Positions 42,578-53,010 are shown, counted from the stretch's first letter. The stretch: DNA of 64,000 bases from Helicobacteraceae bacterium (GCA_027038835.1 JALWGC010000013.1:1-64000); one strand, 5' to 3'. Made by a program: numbers and translations. Notes: a model not told the origin generated them from the letters alone.

Positions 42578-43543
42578 ATGTTTACCCGTTTTAGAAGAAC
42601 AAGACTCCATCCCGTTTTACAAAATCTTGTCAGAGAAAACCACCTGCGCGTAGATGACTTTATCTATCCCCTTTTCGTGCGCCCCGGAAGCGGCATCAAA
42701 ACCGAAGTGGCTTCGATGCCGGGTGTGTACCAGATGAGCATCGACGAAATTCTCAAAGAGTGTGAAGAGCTAAAAGAGCTCGGTATCTACGCCATCATCC
42801 TTTTTGGAATCCCTCAGACGAAAGACTCCGTCGGTAGCGATGCCTTGTGCGACCACGGCATCATCGCCTCGAGTGTTCGCGCCATCAAGGAAAAACACCC
42901 CGATATGTTCGTCGTAACCGACTTGTGTTTTTGCGAGTACACCGACCATGGGCATTGCGGTATCATCGACGACAAGACGGTGCTCAACGACGCAACGCTT
43001 GAAATCTCCGCCAAACAAGCGCTTGTTCACGCAAAAGCGGGAGCGGACATGATAGCCCCTAGCGGTATGATGGACGGCATTGTCGAAACGCTTCGCGAAG
43101 CGCTCGATGAAAACGGTTATGAAAATCTTCCTATTATGAGTTATTCGACCAAGTTCGCCAGCGGTTACTACGGACCGTTTCGCGACGTCGCCGAAAGCAC
43201 TCCGAGCTTTGGCGATCGAAGCTCGTACCAGATGGACCCCGCCAACAGACGCGAGGCGATAGCCGAAAGTGTCGAAGACGAACTCCAAGGCGCGGATATT
43301 TTGATGGTCAAACCCGCTTTGGCATACCTCGACATCATCCGAGACATCCGCGAAAACACTACCAAGCCTTTGGCGGTGTACAATGTAAGCGGTGAATATG
43401 CAATGTTAAAACACGCCGGAAATGCAGGACTTATCGACTATGAACGGGTTATGTTAGAAACTCTTGTAGCGTTCAAGCGCGCGGGAGCCGATATCATCAT
43501 AACATACCACGCCAAAGAGGCGGCAAAGCTTCTTAAAAGCTAA
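42578..43543 (+). CDS. hemB: delta-aminolevulinic acid dehydratase (porphobilinogen synthase)
   Basis: The 321-residue enzyme condenses two 5-aminolevulinate molecules in heme synthesis. The cysteine-rich metal site [17 protein letters not shown] marks the zinc-type enzyme. The Schiff-base lysines lie in [17 protein letters not shown] and [13 protein letters not shown]. The start has an AAAGGT site. Divergent from ribA. Confidence 0.97.
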   Translation: MFTRFRRTRLHPVLQNLVRENHLRVDDFIYPLFVRPGSGIKTEVASMPGVYQMSIDEILKECEELKELGIYAIILFGIPQTKDSVGSDALCDHGIIASSVRAIKEKHPDMFVVTDLCFCEYTDHGHCGIIDDKTVLNDATLEISAKQALVHAKAGADMIAPSGMMDGIVETLREALDENGYENLPIMSYSTKFASGYYGPFRDVAESTPSFGDRSSYQMDPANRREAIAESVEDELQGADILMVKPALAYLDIIRDIRENTTKPLAVYNVSGEYAMLKHAGNAGLIDYERVMLETLVAFKRAGADIIITYHAKEAAKLLKS

Positions 43544-43590
43544 TTAGTTATAAAATTTTCTTTTAAATTTGAAATATATAGGAAACAGCG

Positions 43591-44511
43591 GTGAGACACT
43601 TTTTGACTCTCAAAGATTTTACAAAAGATGAGATTTTGGAGATTATCGACCTCGGTCTTGAAATCAAACGAAATCTCAAGCAAGGTGTGTTCGAACACCA
43701 CCTTGCAAACAAGACATTGGCGATGATTTTCGAAAAAAGCTCCACAAGAACACGAGTGAGCTTCGAGACGGGGATGTATCAACTTGGCGGGCATGCGCTC
43801 TTTCTCTCCAGCAAAGATATCCAGCTTGGACGTGGAGAGCCCATCAAAGATACCGCGCGCGTCGTTTCACGCATGTGCGATATGGTGATGATACGCACCT
43901 TCGAACACTCCCGTCTCGAAGAGTTCGCACGCTACTCGCAAGTACCCGTCATAAACGGTCTTACCGACTCCTACCATCCCGTACAACTTTTAGCCGACTA
44001 CATGACCATCATAGAGCATGAAAAAACTAAAAACCTCACAGTCGCTTACGTCGGTGATGGCAACAACATGACCCATTCATGGCTTATGCTTGCCGCTAAA
44101 CTCGGCTTCGAACTTCGCATCGCAACTCCAAAAGGGTACGAAGTGGATGCGAAGATTCTCGCTTACGCTTACGATGAAGCGAAAAAAAGCGGTGCTACCA
44201 TCGTCGTGACCAACGATCCAAAAGAAGCGGTAAAGGGTGCGAGCGTCGTTACGACCGACACATGGGTTTCGATGGGGCAAGAAGATGAAAAAGAGAAACG
44301 TATCAAAGATTTCGAAGGGTTCATCGTCGATGATCTTTTGATGTGTTTGGCACAAAAAGACGCGATGTTCCTGCACTGCCTTCCGGCATATAGAGGATAC
44401 GAAGTAAGTGAAAATGTTTTTGAAGCACATGCACAAGAGATTTTCGACGAAGCGGAAAACAGACTCCACGCCCAGAAAGGGTTGATGGTATGGCTCGATC
44501 AAAGGAGATAA
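43591..44511 (+). CDS. argF: ornithine carbamoyltransferase
   Basis: The 306-residue enzyme makes citrulline from ornithine and carbamoyl phosphate. It contains the carbamoyl phosphate site [19 protein letters not shown], and the C-terminal HCLPA ornithine motif. The start is GTG with AGGAAA eight bases upstream. A cytochrome gene follows 4 bp downstream. Confidence 0.96.
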   Translation: MRHFLTLKDFTKDEILEIIDLGLEIKRNLKQGVFEHHLANKTLAMIFEKSSTRTRVSFETGMYQLGGHALFLSSKDIQLGRGEPIKDTARVVSRMCDMVMIRTFEHSRLEEFARYSQVPVINGLTDSYHPVQLLADYMTIIEHEKTKNLTVAYVGDGNNMTHSWLMLAAKLGFELRIATPKGYEVDAKILAYAYDEAKKSGATIVVTNDPKEAVKGASVVTTDTWVSMGQEDEKEKRIKDFEGFIVDDLLMCLAQKDAMFLHCLPAYRGYEVSENVFEAHAQEIFDEAENRLHAQKGLMVWLDQRR

Positions 44512-44515
44512 CATT

Positions 44516-45709
44516 ATGAAAACGTTTATCGTTGCTATTTTATTGCTTGGAACACACCTCTTTGGTGCTTCCCAAGTGGTTCATCTTGATAAAAAATACA
44601 AAAATTCGAAAAAATGTCGTGCGTGTCATATGCACATAGTAAGAGAGTGGCGCGAATCTTGGCATGCCAAAAGCCACTACAAAAACGACGAGTTTTTCAA
44701 GCGCTCGGTCGATTTCACCGCGAAAAAGAAACGGATGAGCAAAAACAGAGTCAAAGTGATGTGCGCGAAATGCCACAACCCTCGCTTGGAAGTGACCAAC
44801 ATCGGTGAAGACTACGACATTATCGCCTCGGTCGGTTTGGACAAAGGAGGCAAAGTCGATAAAGCGCTTCAAAGCGATACCATCAAAGAGGGGATCAACT
44901 GTCTTGTATGCCACAACATCGACAAAATCCACGAAAACGCACCTCAAACCGTACGGGGAATGGACAGAGTCGAGTGGACGAAAAACGGTTGGATGACCGG
45001 ACCTCTTGGAGATGCCCGCTCCCCATACCATAAAACACAACACAGAGATTTCTTCGACAAAGACCCGAACAAACTCTGTTTTGTCTGTCATGCGTATTCC
45101 CACTCTATCGACGGTAAACTCACTATCGCAAGCTTGCAAAAAGAGTATAAAGGGAACCAAAAATGTGTCGAATGCCATATGGGACCAAAACACAAAGGGG
45201 TCGCGGCGACACTCCCTATAGAAAATGCTCAACCAAAACCGAGAATGGTACGTACTCACAAATTTTTCGGTGGACACAAAAAAGAGATGTTAAAAGACGC
45301 ACTCAAGTTGAAACTTGCAAAAGCGAGAAACAAACTCAAGGTGACGCTGAAAAATCCACAACCCCACAACATACCGACGGGATGTGCTTCACGCTCTTTG
45401 CTTATAGAAGCGAAATTCTACAAAGGAACGAAACTCCTCGATACGAAAATGGTGGAACTGACACAAAAGTTCAAAAGAAAAAGAGGAAGAGCGAGTATCC
45501 CTCATACGGCAATCGAAGCGTCACAAAACTTGAGTATTCCGGCAAAAGGAAGCAAAACGTTCCTCATTCCGCTCGTAGAAGGGAGCAACAACGTCGAAGT
45601 GAACATATACTACCGTTTGGTTAACGACGAAGTGCGCAATCTCCTCAAACTCAAAGAATCCAGATGGAGCGAACGCTTCTTCATCACCTCCGGAAGAGTC
45701 AACCTCTAG
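44516..45709 (+). CDS. pentaheme c-type cytochrome
   Basis: The 397-residue precursor has a signal peptide (MKTFIVAILLLGTHLFGAS) and five CxxCH heme motifs at residues 34, 83, 129, 188 and 217 (CRACH, CAKCH, CLVCH, CFVCH, CVECH). A heme-free beta domain of about 150 residues follows. The pattern resembles cytochrome c554-like periplasmic multiheme proteins. The electron partner is unknown; it may be co-transcribed with argF although unrelated in function. Its stop overlaps that of trpS (CTAG). Confidence 0.88.
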   Translation: MKTFIVAILLLGTHLFGASQVVHLDKKYKNSKKCRACHMHIVREWRESWHAKSHYKNDEFFKRSVDFTAKKKRMSKNRVKVMCAKCHNPRLEVTNIGEDYDIIASVGLDKGGKVDKALQSDTIKEGINCLVCHNIDKIHENAPQTVRGMDRVEWTKNGWMTGPLGDARSPYHKTQHRDFFDKDPNKLCFVCHAYSHSIDGKLTIASLQKEYKGNQKCVECHMGPKHKGVAATLPIENAQPKPRMVRTHKFFGGHKKEMLKDALKLKLAKARNKLKVTLKNPQPHNIPTGCASRSLLIEAKFYKGTKLLDTKMVELTQKFKRKRGRASIPHTAIEASQNLSIPAKGSKTFLIPLVEGSNNVEVNIYYRLVNDEVRNLLKLKESRWSERFFITSGRVNL

Positions 45710-46671
45710 TAGGCTATTCCGGTTTTTGTGCGCACTTTCTCTATAAGTGGGAGTGCGACCTCTTTAGCTTTGGATGCCCCCATCTGAAGTATCTCTCTTA
45801 CCTCGTCTTGGTGTGTTTGATAATATGCCCTTTTTTCCCTAAAAGGTCTGAAATATTCCCAAATGACATCATGTAAATAAAGCTTGAAATGCCCATGTCC
45901 CTCACCGCCGCGCTCATAGCGTTGCTGTAGCTCTTTACACCCTTCTTCGTCCAAGAAAAGTTTGGCTATGTTGTACACGTTGCACCCCTTCCACTCTTTT
46001 GGGGCTTCGAGTGCTACTTGTTCGGTAACGATTTTTTTGATTTTTTTGAGCTGTTTTTTCTCTTCGCTGAAAATCTCTATGGTGTTGCCGTAACTTTTGC
46101 TCATCTTCTGTCCATCGATTCCCGGTACGGTCGCGACGTTTTCATCGACTTTGTATTGTGGCAGTTTGAAAACTTCGCCATATTCGTTGTTGAATTTGAT
46201 GGCGATATCGCGCGTTATCTCCACATGCTGAATCTGGTCTTTACCCACGGGAATGACATCGGGCGAATAGAGCAAAATATCCGCCGCCATCAAAACAGGG
46301 TAAGAAAACAAAGAATGGTTCGGCGCTATCCCTTTGGCGACCTTGTCTTTGTAACTGTGCGCACGCTCGAGCAGACCCATCGGAGTGAACGACGAAAGTA
46401 CCCAATAAAGCTCGAGTACCTCTTTGACATCGCTTTGTACCCAAAAAACGGTTTTTTGCGGGTCGATTCCAAGTGCTAAAAAGTCGATCGCAGCTTGCAT
46501 AGTCAGCTCACTGAGTCGCTTTCCGTCACTCAAACTCGTTTGCGCATGATAGTTGGCGATAAACGCGAACGTTTCGTTGTCGTTTTGCGCTTCTATCATC
46601 TGCTTGATAGAGCCGAAATAGTTCCCTATGTGCAAATCGCCAGAAGGCTGAATACCGGTCAATACTCTCAT
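45706..46671 (-). CDS. trpS: tryptophanyl-tRNA synthetase
   Basis: The 321-residue class I synthetase has the HIGH-like motif (SGDLHIGNYFGS) and KMSKSYGN. The length is normal for TrpS. An AGGA site and a TATAAT box about 25 bases upstream are visible. Convergent with the cytochrome gene. Confidence 0.98.
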   Translation of the reverse strand: MRVLTGIQPSGDLHIGNYFGSIKQMIEAQNDNETFAFIANYHAQTSLSDGKRLSELTMQAAIDFLALGIDPQKTVFWVQSDVKEVLELYWVLSSFTPMGLLERAHSYKDKVAKGIAPNHSLFSYPVLMAADILLYSPDVIPVGKDQIQHVEITRDIAIKFNNEYGEVFKLPQYKVDENVATVPGIDGQKMSKSYGNTIEIFSEEKKQLKKIKKIVTEQVALEAPKEWKGCNVYNIAKLFLDEEGCKELQQRYERGGEGHGHFKLYLHDVIWEYFRPFREKRAYYQTHQDEVREILQMGASKAKEVALPLIEKVRTKTGIAY

Positions 46672-46768
46672 AAATTATCCTGAAATTTTTTCCGTATTAT
46701 ACAATAGAAAGCTTTTTTTCGTTACCATAATAAAGATATATCGAACAATCTCGAAAAAAGGATTTACA

Positions 46769-47101
46769 ATGCCGTTACAAATACGTACAAAAGATATAAC
46801 ACTGTCCGAGCCGCAAAAAGAGCATCTCAACAACGTTATGGAAGATTTCAAAAAGTACTCTCTTGATATCACCAGAATCATCGCGAACGTTACGGGAGAG
46901 AAAAAAGGTGTTCATGTGGAATTCGAAGTCCATGTCGCACACACTTCACCGATTATCATCAACGAAACCGACGAAAAATTCGACGAAGCGGTCGATAAAG
47001 CAGGAAAAAGGGTAGAAAAAGCGTTACGACGCCTCCATGACAAAATCAAATCGCCAAAACATGAATCTCTAAGAACCATTCTCAATGAGATTGAAGAGTA
47101 G
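46769..47101 (+). CDS. hpf: ribosome hibernation promoting factor, short form
   Basis: The 110-residue protein has the HPF/RaiA fold (MPLQIRTKDITLSEPQKEHL ... EAVDKAGKRVEKALRRL). Short HPF binds between the 30S head and body and silences ribosomes in starvation. The C-terminal dimerisation domain of long HPF is absent. An AAGGA site precedes the ATG. The next gene starts inside its end (17-bp overlap). Confidence 0.92.
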   Translation: MPLQIRTKDITLSEPQKEHLNNVMEDFKKYSLDITRIIANVTGEKKGVHVEFEVHVAHTSPIIINETDEKFDEAVDKAGKRVEKALRRLHDKIKSPKHESLRTILNEIEE

Positions 47102-47759
47102 TTTTTCTTTTCTTCTCGCGCTTTTTTACGCGCTGGTGGGCGTTTCTTCGCTACAAGCTTCGGAGTACTCGTTACGTGTGGCGTACGGAGTCGAAACCGA
47201 TAGCGATTTGGGGCAGATACTCACGCTTCAAAAACCAAGCGATAGAAAGTACGACTTCGACGTCATCGCACTCGATGCCGGGTATCTACTCAAGCCCTCT
47301 CTAAACGATTGGCCTGTCGATCTTTACATCAAAGGTGGAGTGGCGCTTTTTCGCACCGAAGACCTTTCGATATACGATGAGCTAAAACAGATGCAAGACG
47401 TAAGCGATAAAGACGTATATGAGTTCACCCTCTATGTCAAGCTCTACTACAACATAGATTTTCTCTCCAACCGTGTGCGTATAGGGTTTGGAGAGGGAGG
47501 AAGCTACGTTAGCGACTATCTCGCTGCGGAAGTGATTGAAGAAAGAAGCGAAGACGGTGACGATGCGAAATACTCCAAATATCTCAACTACCTCGATATC
47601 AGTTTCGACATCGACCTTGGAAAGCTCGTCAAAGCCAAATGGCTCGAAGAAACTTACCTTGGCTACACCATCAAACATCGCTCGGGTATTTTCGGGCTTA
47701 TCAATGGTGTTAGCGGCGGAAGCAACTACAACACCGTTTCAATAGAAAGGAATTTTTAA
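47085..47759 (+). CDS. outer-membrane beta-barrel protein, possibly PagL-like
   Basis: The 224-residue protein has a signal peptide (to about residue 25, LQASE) and amphipathic strands ending in an aromatic C-terminus (VSIERNF). The last 30 residues (GYTIKHRSGIFG, GGSNYNTVSIERNF) recall the HxS active-site region of PagL-type lipid A 3-O-deacylases, but the match is partial. It overlaps hpf by 17 bp and shares a base with hemJ (TAATG), so the three form an operon. Confidence 0.65.
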   Translation: MRLKSSFSFLLALFYALVGVSSLQASEYSLRVAYGVETDSDLGQILTLQKPSDRKYDFDVIALDAGYLLKPSLNDWPVDLYIKGGVALFRTEDLSIYDELKQMQDVSDKDVYEFTLYVKLYYNIDFLSNRVRIGFGEGGSYVSDYLAAEVIEERSEDGDDAKYSKYLNYLDISFDIDLGKLVKAKWLEETYLGYTIKHRSGIFGLINGVSGGSNYNTVSIERNF

Positions 47760-48190
47760 TGTACAACTGGGTTTTATGGTTTCATGTACTTTCGTTCATC
47801 TCTTGGTATGCGGCTATCTTCTACATACCGCGCCAATTCGTCTATCATGTAGAGCATAAAGACAACGCCGGATTTGTCGAAGTGATAAAGATAATGGAAT
47901 ACAAACTTATCAAATATATCGGCGTTCCGGCGATGTGGGCGACCGTTATAAGCGGAAGCATCATGATATACATGAGCGATTTCGAGCTTTTCAAAACCGG
48001 AGGATGGCTTCATGCGAAACTTTTCTTCGTCGCTATTTTGATGGCGTACTTTTTCTCCCTCGAGCATTTTCGTAAAAAACTCGAGCGTGGCGAATGCACC
48101 AAAAGCGGTAAATTTTTCCGCATCTACAACGAAGTACCGACGATTTTACTCTTTCTTATAGCCGCGATGGTAGTCGTCAAACCGTTCTAA
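47759..48190 (+). CDS. hemJ: protoporphyrinogen IX oxidase HemJ
   Basis: The 143-residue protein has four membrane helices and the UPF0093/HemJ motifs: LWFHVLSFISWYAAIFYIPR at the N-terminus (with the conserved His), GGWLHAKLFFV and RIYNEVPTIL. HemJ oxidises protoporphyrinogen IX in bacteria without HemG or HemY. hemB elsewhere in the window belongs to the same pathway. Confidence 0.93.
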   Translation: MYNWVLWFHVLSFISWYAAIFYIPRQFVYHVEHKDNAGFVEVIKIMEYKLIKYIGVPAMWATVISGSIMIYMSDFELFKTGGWLHAKLFFVAILMAYFFSLEHFRKKLERGECTKSGKFFRIYNEVPTILLFLIAAMVVVKPF

Positions 48191-48195
48191 GCGGC

Positions 48196-49641
48196 TCACT
48201 CTCCTCTTCTTTTGGCTTTGAAAAGAATAGGAGTTCCGCTAAAATCGAACGCTTCTCGCAGTTGATTTTTCAAATATCTTCTATAAGTGAAGTGCAACAA
48301 CCTCGGCTTGTTCATAATAAGCGCGATTTTTGGCGGTCTTATGTCGTACTGGGTAGCGTAGTAGATTTTTGCCACCTGCCCTTTGATGGCAGGAAGCGGA
48401 TGTTTGCGCATAGCCCACTCAAGTACCTCGTTTAGCCTTGCCGTCGGGATACGCTGCGAGTAGTTGTCGTTGACTTTCAAAATCATATCGTAAAGTTTTT
48501 CCACCCGTAAGTTGGTTTTTGCCGAAACGGTTACGACGGGTGCGAAAGAGAGAAACTTGAAACGGTCTCTCAACTCCTTCAACACCTCTTCGTATTTTTG
48601 TCTATCGGAGATATCCCATTTGTTCAGCACGATGATACACCCCAAATGGTGCTTATCGACCAAACCGGCGATCTTTTCGTCCAAATCCCGAAACCCCTCG
48701 CTTGCATCGAGTACCAACAAAGCGATATTGGCGTTTTGCAGCATCTTGGTCGTTCTCATAAGTGCGTACTTTTCTATCCCCACTATCTTGCCGCGGCGTC
48801 TCAGTCCGGCGGTATCGACGAAAGTGACTTGTTTACCTTTGTAGTGGATCGTCTCGTCAATTGGGTCGATAGTGGTACCCGCAACCGCACTTACAACGCT
48901 TCGCTCCTCTTTTAAAAGCGCATTTAGAAGCGAACTTTTCCCTACATTGGTGCGACCGATAATAGCGACTTTTATATGGTCGATATCTTCGGAATTATGT
49001 TCGTATATCTTGTCGTTGTAGGCAAAAACGGAGTCTTCTTCCACTTCCTCGTCATCGACTTCGAAGTAATCTTCCTCTTCATCGATTTCGTCAAAAATAA
49101 ACTCCTCCTCCACCGCTTCTTGCGTCTTTTCTTCATCTTCGACGATTCTATCTGCTTCGGGCAGAGCCTCATACACCCACGCAAGCAAATCGTTGATACT
49201 TCGGTTATGTGCAACCGATATACCGAAGATATGCTCCGCCCCAAACTCGTAGAACTCCCAAAGTTTCTCTTTTAGCTTGTCGTTGTCTATCTTGTTCACG
49301 ACCAGAGCTATCTCTTTACCCATATCTTGAAGTTCGTAAAAAAGTTTCTTGTCCTCATCTTCGGGAAGGGTTTTTCCATCGACCATGTACAAAACAATAT
49401 CCGCTTTTTTCGCGGCTTTAAGCGACATCTGGCGAATTTTGTCGTATAGTTCACACCCCTCGTCGATACCGCCGGTATCGAGAAGCTCTGCTTGTTTGTC
49501 GTTGATGGTGACTATTTTTCTTTTTACGTCACGCGTCGTTCCCGCCATATCTGACGTTATGGCGTCTCGCTGTTTCAACAGACGATTGAAAAGTGAACTT
49601 TTCCCTACATTGGGGCGACCTATAATCGCTATTTTTTTCAT
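48196..49641 (-). CDS. der: GTPase Der (EngA)
   Basis: The 481-residue GTPase has two tandem G domains (GRPNVGKSSLFN at residue 7 on; GRTNVGKSSLLN at about 230) and a C-terminal KH-like domain. It assists 50S ribosome assembly. The linker between the G domains (about 165-220) is unusually acidic, with runs of Glu and Asp. Convergent with hemJ, 5 bp between stops. Confidence 0.97.
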   Translation of the reverse strand: MKKIAIIGRPNVGKSSLFNRLLKQRDAITSDMAGTTRDVKRKIVTINDKQAELLDTGGIDEGCELYDKIRQMSLKAAKKADIVLYMVDGKTLPEDEDKKLFYELQDMGKEIALVVNKIDNDKLKEKLWEFYEFGAEHIFGISVAHNRSINDLLAWVYEALPEADRIVEDEEKTQEAVEEEFIFDEIDEEEDYFEVDDEEVEEDSVFAYNDKIYEHNSEDIDHIKVAIIGRTNVGKSSLLNALLKEERSVVSAVAGTTIDPIDETIHYKGKQVTFVDTAGLRRRGKIVGIEKYALMRTTKMLQNANIALLVLDASEGFRDLDEKIAGLVDKHHLGCIIVLNKWDISDRQKYEEVLKELRDRFKFLSFAPVVTVSAKTNLRVEKLYDMILKVNDNYSQRIPTARLNEVLEWAMRKHPLPAIKGQVAKIYYATQYDIRPPKIALIMNKPRLLHFTYRRYLKNQLREAFDFSGTPILFKAKRRGE

Positions 49642-49732
49642 GCAATACCTTAAAAAATGGTGAAATTATAAAGGAATTATATCGTAATATAAAAAGGAGT
49701 TTAACTTTTTGTCGAAGCAAAACGGTTTTGGA

Positions 49733-50164
49733 CTATCTGTCCAAAACCAACCAAACATAGAGTTCGTTCGTTAACGGGTCTTGCCATACCGCCTCGATAT
49801 GCGCCGAAATCGTTTTTTCGTTCGTCGTGCGGTAGGTACTTTTAGACTCCATGGAAGTGGAAGCTTGTTCGTTCGCGACATGCTCCTCTTTCGTCATAGA
49901 AAGACTCACTTTTACGCCTTGTTGCATCGCAAGTTCATCGAGTGCACGCTGAATTGCAAACTTCCGCTGTGTCGAGATACGCTGATCGTACGTGCGCCCG
50001 GCGACACCCACCGCACCGACCTTTCCGCCAAGATTAGGATTACGAATCCACTCCGGCTTTCGATTTTTACTCTGCGGTGCAGGTGTATCGCCCGCGCAAC
50101 CGTTAAAAAATAGTGCGACACCGCCAAGAAGCAGTGTCGTTACAAGCAGTAAGGTTCGAACCAT
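49733..50164 (-). CDS. LPP20-family lipoprotein
   Basis: The 143-residue precursor has a lipoprotein signal (VTTLLLGGVALFFNGC, lipobox FNGC). The short mature domain contains NPNLGGKVGAVGVAG and TQRKFAIQRALDELA, typical of LPP20 lipoproteins known from Helicobacter. It follows a second LPP20-type gene by 2 bp. Location is probably the outer membrane. Confidence 0.82.
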   Translation of the reverse strand: MVRTLLLVTTLLLGGVALFFNGCAGDTPAPQSKNRKPEWIRNPNLGGKVGAVGVAGRTYDQRISTQRKFAIQRALDELAMQQGVKVSLSMTKEEHVANEQASTSMESKSTYRTTNEKTISAHIEAVWQDPLTNELYVWLVLDR

Positions 50165-50166
50165 GA

Positions 50167-50751
50167 TTACTCAGTCGGGAACTCTTTTTCAAGCCCTTCG
50201 AGTGCTTGTTTGGACTGGAACTGCTGCCAAAGAGCTTCGTCGTTTTTGAAGCTCGTCTTAACCGCTTTTTTCGCCGCTGCGTTGACATCTTTTTCAGGTA
50301 CGGCTACAAGAACGTACAATGTTCCAGACGGCGCTTGCCATGCATCTACTTGCTTCGAACCTGTAAGTGTCACTTTCGCCACTTGTTTGGAAACTTGCGT
50401 CGCCACGCTGTCAACCGTTTCCCCTTCACCGACACCCGTCGATCTTGCAAACGTTTCCACTTTGTCTTTTACGAGTGTCTGGATTTGCTGCGCGAGGTTG
50501 CTTCTGGCGTTTGCAAGCGCGTTTCTTCGCTGAAAACCTGCACCCGCAGCTGTTTTTGGAGCACTACCGACTTCCGCGATAGCACCGTCGACAAACGGTG
50601 TACAAGTCCACTTCGGCGCCAACACACCCTCTTGTTTACATCTAAAATCCGGCTCTTCCTGTTTTGGCTGAGGCTCTCCGCCACATCCTACAATCATAGT
50701 CGCAACGACCCCCGCCAAAGCTATCGAACCCAAACTCTTCACAAATTTCAT
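50167..50751 (-). CDS. LPP20-family lipoprotein
   Basis: The 194-residue precursor has a lipoprotein signal (VKSLGSIALAGVVATMIVGC). The mature part contains a repeat-like RRNALANARSNLAQQIQTLV and a beta-strand core (GTLYVLVAVPEKDV), as in LPP20/LpoB-like proteins. The ATG at 50751 with GGAG upstream was chosen over the frame start at 50811. Forms a pair with the next gene. Confidence 0.82.
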   Translation of the reverse strand: MKFVKSLGSIALAGVVATMIVGCGGEPQPKQEEPDFRCKQEGVLAPKWTCTPFVDGAIAEVGSAPKTAAGAGFQRRNALANARSNLAQQIQTLVKDKVETFARSTGVGEGETVDSVATQVSKQVAKVTLTGSKQVDAWQAPSGTLYVLVAVPEKDVNAAAKKAVKTSFKNDEALWQQFQSKQALEGLEKEFPTE

Positions 50752-50847
50752 TTGTATCTCCTTTTTTTGTCTTTCATTACATATTATAGCACCGCAAATC
50801 TTAAACATCATTTATCGACATCTTTTGTGAACTTTTTTCAATTTCGC

Positions 50848-50853
50848 TATACT
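50848..50853 (+). promoter_or_regulatory. -10 box of the phosphoribosyltransferase gene, probably leaderless
   Basis: TATACT ends six bases before the ATG at 50860, so the transcript likely starts at the start codon. Confidence 0.5.
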
Positions 50854-50859
50854 TGCGTT

Positions 50860-51306
50860 ATGGAAAAATTCTACTACAGTTACAATCATTTCAAAGAGGA
50901 TGCAAAAAACCTCAAAGAACAACTCGACACCGAATTCGACACGATCGTACCCATCGCAAGAGGGGGACTCACTTTGGCGCATATGCTCGCTCAAGCGCTC
51001 GATATCAGAAACGTGCAGTCTATCTCCACACAGCTTTACGACGGAATGGAAAAAAGAAACAGTATAACCATAAAGGGGGAATGTGATTTTAGCGATTCGA
51101 AAAACATCCTCATAGTGGACGATATCGCCGATAGCGGTGAAACGCTCAAAGCGCTCTACAACCATTTCACGCTTGCCAATGAGGCACTGCATTTCAAAAC
51201 GGCGACTCTCTTTTACAAAAAAAGCTCCGTTTTCAAACCCGATTACTGGGTAAGAGAAGCCAAGGGGTGGATAGATTTCTTTTGGGAAGTCGATTTAAGC
51301 TCGTGA
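50860..51306 (+). CDS. phosphoribosyltransferase (xanthine/hypoxanthine type)
   Basis: The 148-residue protein has the PRPP-binding motif [17 protein letters not shown] and the N-terminal [16 protein letters not shown] of purine phosphoribosyltransferases of the Gpt type, which salvage purine bases. The frame opens far upstream (50206), but that part is over the lipoprotein gene on the other strand. Its end overlaps the convergent DnaJ-type gene by 12 bp. Confidence 0.88.
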   Translation: MEKFYYSYNHFKEDAKNLKEQLDTEFDTIVPIARGGLTLAHMLAQALDIRNVQSISTQLYDGMEKRNSITIKGECDFSDSKNILIVDDIADSGETLKALYNHFTLANEALHFKTATLFYKKSSVFKPDYWVREAKGWIDFFWEVDLSS

Positions 51307-52053
51307 GCGCTTGATAAGCTCGTACGCTTCGTTGATCTCTTGGGTTTTTTTGGTCGCTTCTTGGATGTAGCTCTCGTCTTTGCCCTGCGCTTTGATAATG
51401 TCTGGATGGTACTTGCGCACCAATTTTCTATACGCTTTTTTCACCGTTTCCATATCGGCATCTTTTGAAACTCCAAGTATCTTGTACGCTTCGTCGATGG
51501 AAGTTTGTCTCTGCGTTGCTCTTTGTGCATGCAGTCGCTCGAACGCATCGAAAATGGAATGGTAGAGTTTTGGGTCAATCTCCATCGCTTCGGCGATGCG
51601 TGAGAGCACACGTTCTTCGCTTTTGCTCACTTTGCCGTCTGCAAAAGCGAGCTGAATCAAAAACCCGATAAACTGCTCTTGCTTGGCGTGGTTTCGTTTT
51701 ATCGACTGAGCGAGCGCGACGGCGATATGCTCCAAATTTTCTTGCCTATCTTTCTCTTCGTTGAAAATCTCTTTGAGGTAAGTTCTCGCTTTTTGCGGGT
51801 CTGGAAACACGCTTGAAACATCATCGAGCAATGCACTGACAAGTTCCGCTTCGAGCGTATCGACTCTGCCGTCAGCCTTGGCGACCTTTGCCGCCAAAGC
51901 GATAAAAAGCCCCAAATCGCTGCGTCGAAGCGCATCTTTGGTCACTTCGAAATTTTCAAAAGCTTTTTTGGAATACACTTCATAATTGCGGTAACTCTTG
52001 AAAATGTACGCCAAAACGAGCCCAAAAAGGAAAAAGACGATTAAATTTGTCAT
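51295..52053 (-). CDS. membrane-anchored TerB/J-domain protein (DjlA-like)
   Basis: The 252-residue protein has an N-terminal membrane helix ([15 protein letters not shown]), a TerB-like helical domain (about 45-165; [21 protein letters not shown] and [16 protein letters not shown] are its repeated metal-loop motifs) and a C-terminal J domain (about 187-250) with HPD in KYHPDI. This is the DjlA order. DjlA stimulates DnaK at the membrane. Confidence 0.92.
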   Translation of the reverse strand: MTNLIVFFLFGLVLAYIFKSYRNYEVYSKKAFENFEVTKDALRRSDLGLFIALAAKVAKADGRVDTLEAELVSALLDDVSSVFPDPQKARTYLKEIFNEEKDRQENLEHIAVALAQSIKRNHAKQEQFIGFLIQLAFADGKVSKSEERVLSRIAEAMEIDPKLYHSIFDAFERLHAQRATQRQTSIDEAYKILGVSKDADMETVKKAYRKLVRKYHPDIIKAQGKDESYIQEATKKTQEINEAYELIKRSRA

Positions 52054-52103
52054 ATACCAACCTCCGTTTAGCTAATTATAAGTGTAGCAAGTAAATAAAT
52101 TGC

Positions 52104-52109
52104 TACAAT
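52104..52109 (+). promoter_or_regulatory. extended -10 box of the EamA transporter gene, probably leaderless
   Basis: TGC-TACAAT ends seven bases before the ATG at 52117, again leaving no room for a ribosome binding site. Confidence 0.5.
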
Positions 52110-52116
52110 TCCACCG

Positions 52117-53007
52117 ATGAAAGAGAAAATCAAAAACTTAAACGACGGTGTCAAATATATGTTGCTCGCTTCGCTGTGCTTTGCGTTCATGGGAGCGTTC
52201 GCCAAACTCGCCAGCCAATCCCTTCCCTCTTTGGAGGTGGTGTTTTTTCGAAATATCGCCGGTGTTTTGCTGATATCCGCAGCGATTGCGAAAAAACCAT
52301 TACGGCAAAAAGGGGGCAAACCCCTTTTGCTTTTGTTTCGCGGAACGATGGGGTTTATGGCTTTGCTGACCTTTTTCTACCTTATAGCGCACATTCCGCT
52401 CGGTGATGCGATGACTTGGAGCAAAACTTCACCCATCTTCACCGCTGTTTTCGCATGGCTGTTTTTGAACGAAAAGATGAGTAAAAAAGCATGGATAGCC
52501 GTATTCGTAGGGTTTGTCGGGATCATTTTCATAACAAAACCAACCGGTCTTACTCTTTCGAAATACGACTTGCTTGGGCTTTTTAGCGGTATCGGTGCCG
52601 CTTTGGCATACACCTCCATACGTGAACTAAGAGAGTACTACGAGGCCAGAATGATAGTGCTGAGTTTTGTCGGAGTCGGGACTCTTGGGCCTATCTTGCT
52701 TTTTCTCATTTCACCCTATGTGCATTTTCCCGAACTCGATTTTATGTTCGCAACATTTGTCATGCCGCAGGGAATCGTTTGGTTCTACGTTATCGCAATG
52801 GGAGCCATCGCCACCCTTTCGCAACTTTTGATGACAAAAGCGTACAGCGCGACAAAAGCGGGGATTGTCGGTGCGGTAAGCTACACTAACATTTTATTCT
52901 CGATTATCGTCGGCGTAGCGCTTGGAGACTCTTTGCCCGACATCGTAACGACTGTTGGGATAGTGCTTATCGTGCTTGCAGGGATAATGGTCGCTAAAGA
53001 GAAATGA
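52117..53007 (+). CDS. EamA-family drug/metabolite transporter
   Basis: The 296-residue protein has about ten membrane helices in two EamA repeats (about 8-135 and 150-290), each with the family end pattern (FLNEKMSKKAWIAVFVGFVG; ALGDSLPDIVTTVGIVLIVLAG). It exports or exchanges an unknown small metabolite. The -10 box lies 7 bases from the ATG. Confidence 0.88.
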   Translation: MKEKIKNLNDGVKYMLLASLCFAFMGAFAKLASQSLPSLEVVFFRNIAGVLLISAAIAKKPLRQKGGKPLLLLFRGTMGFMALLTFFYLIAHIPLGDAMTWSKTSPIFTAVFAWLFLNEKMSKKAWIAVFVGFVGIIFITKPTGLTLSKYDLLGLFSGIGAALAYTSIRELREYYEARMIVLSFVGVGTLGPILLFLISPYVHFPELDFMFATFVMPQGIVWFYVIAMGAIATLSQLLMTKAYSATKAGIVGAVSYTNILFSIIVGVALGDSLPDIVTTVGIVLIVLAGIMVAKEK

Positions 53008-53010
53008 GGG

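Noticed and set aside
50206-50859. Upstream extension of the phosphoribosyltransferase frame
   Set aside because: It runs antisense over the LPP20 lipoprotein gene; the family start and a -10 box are at 50848-50862.
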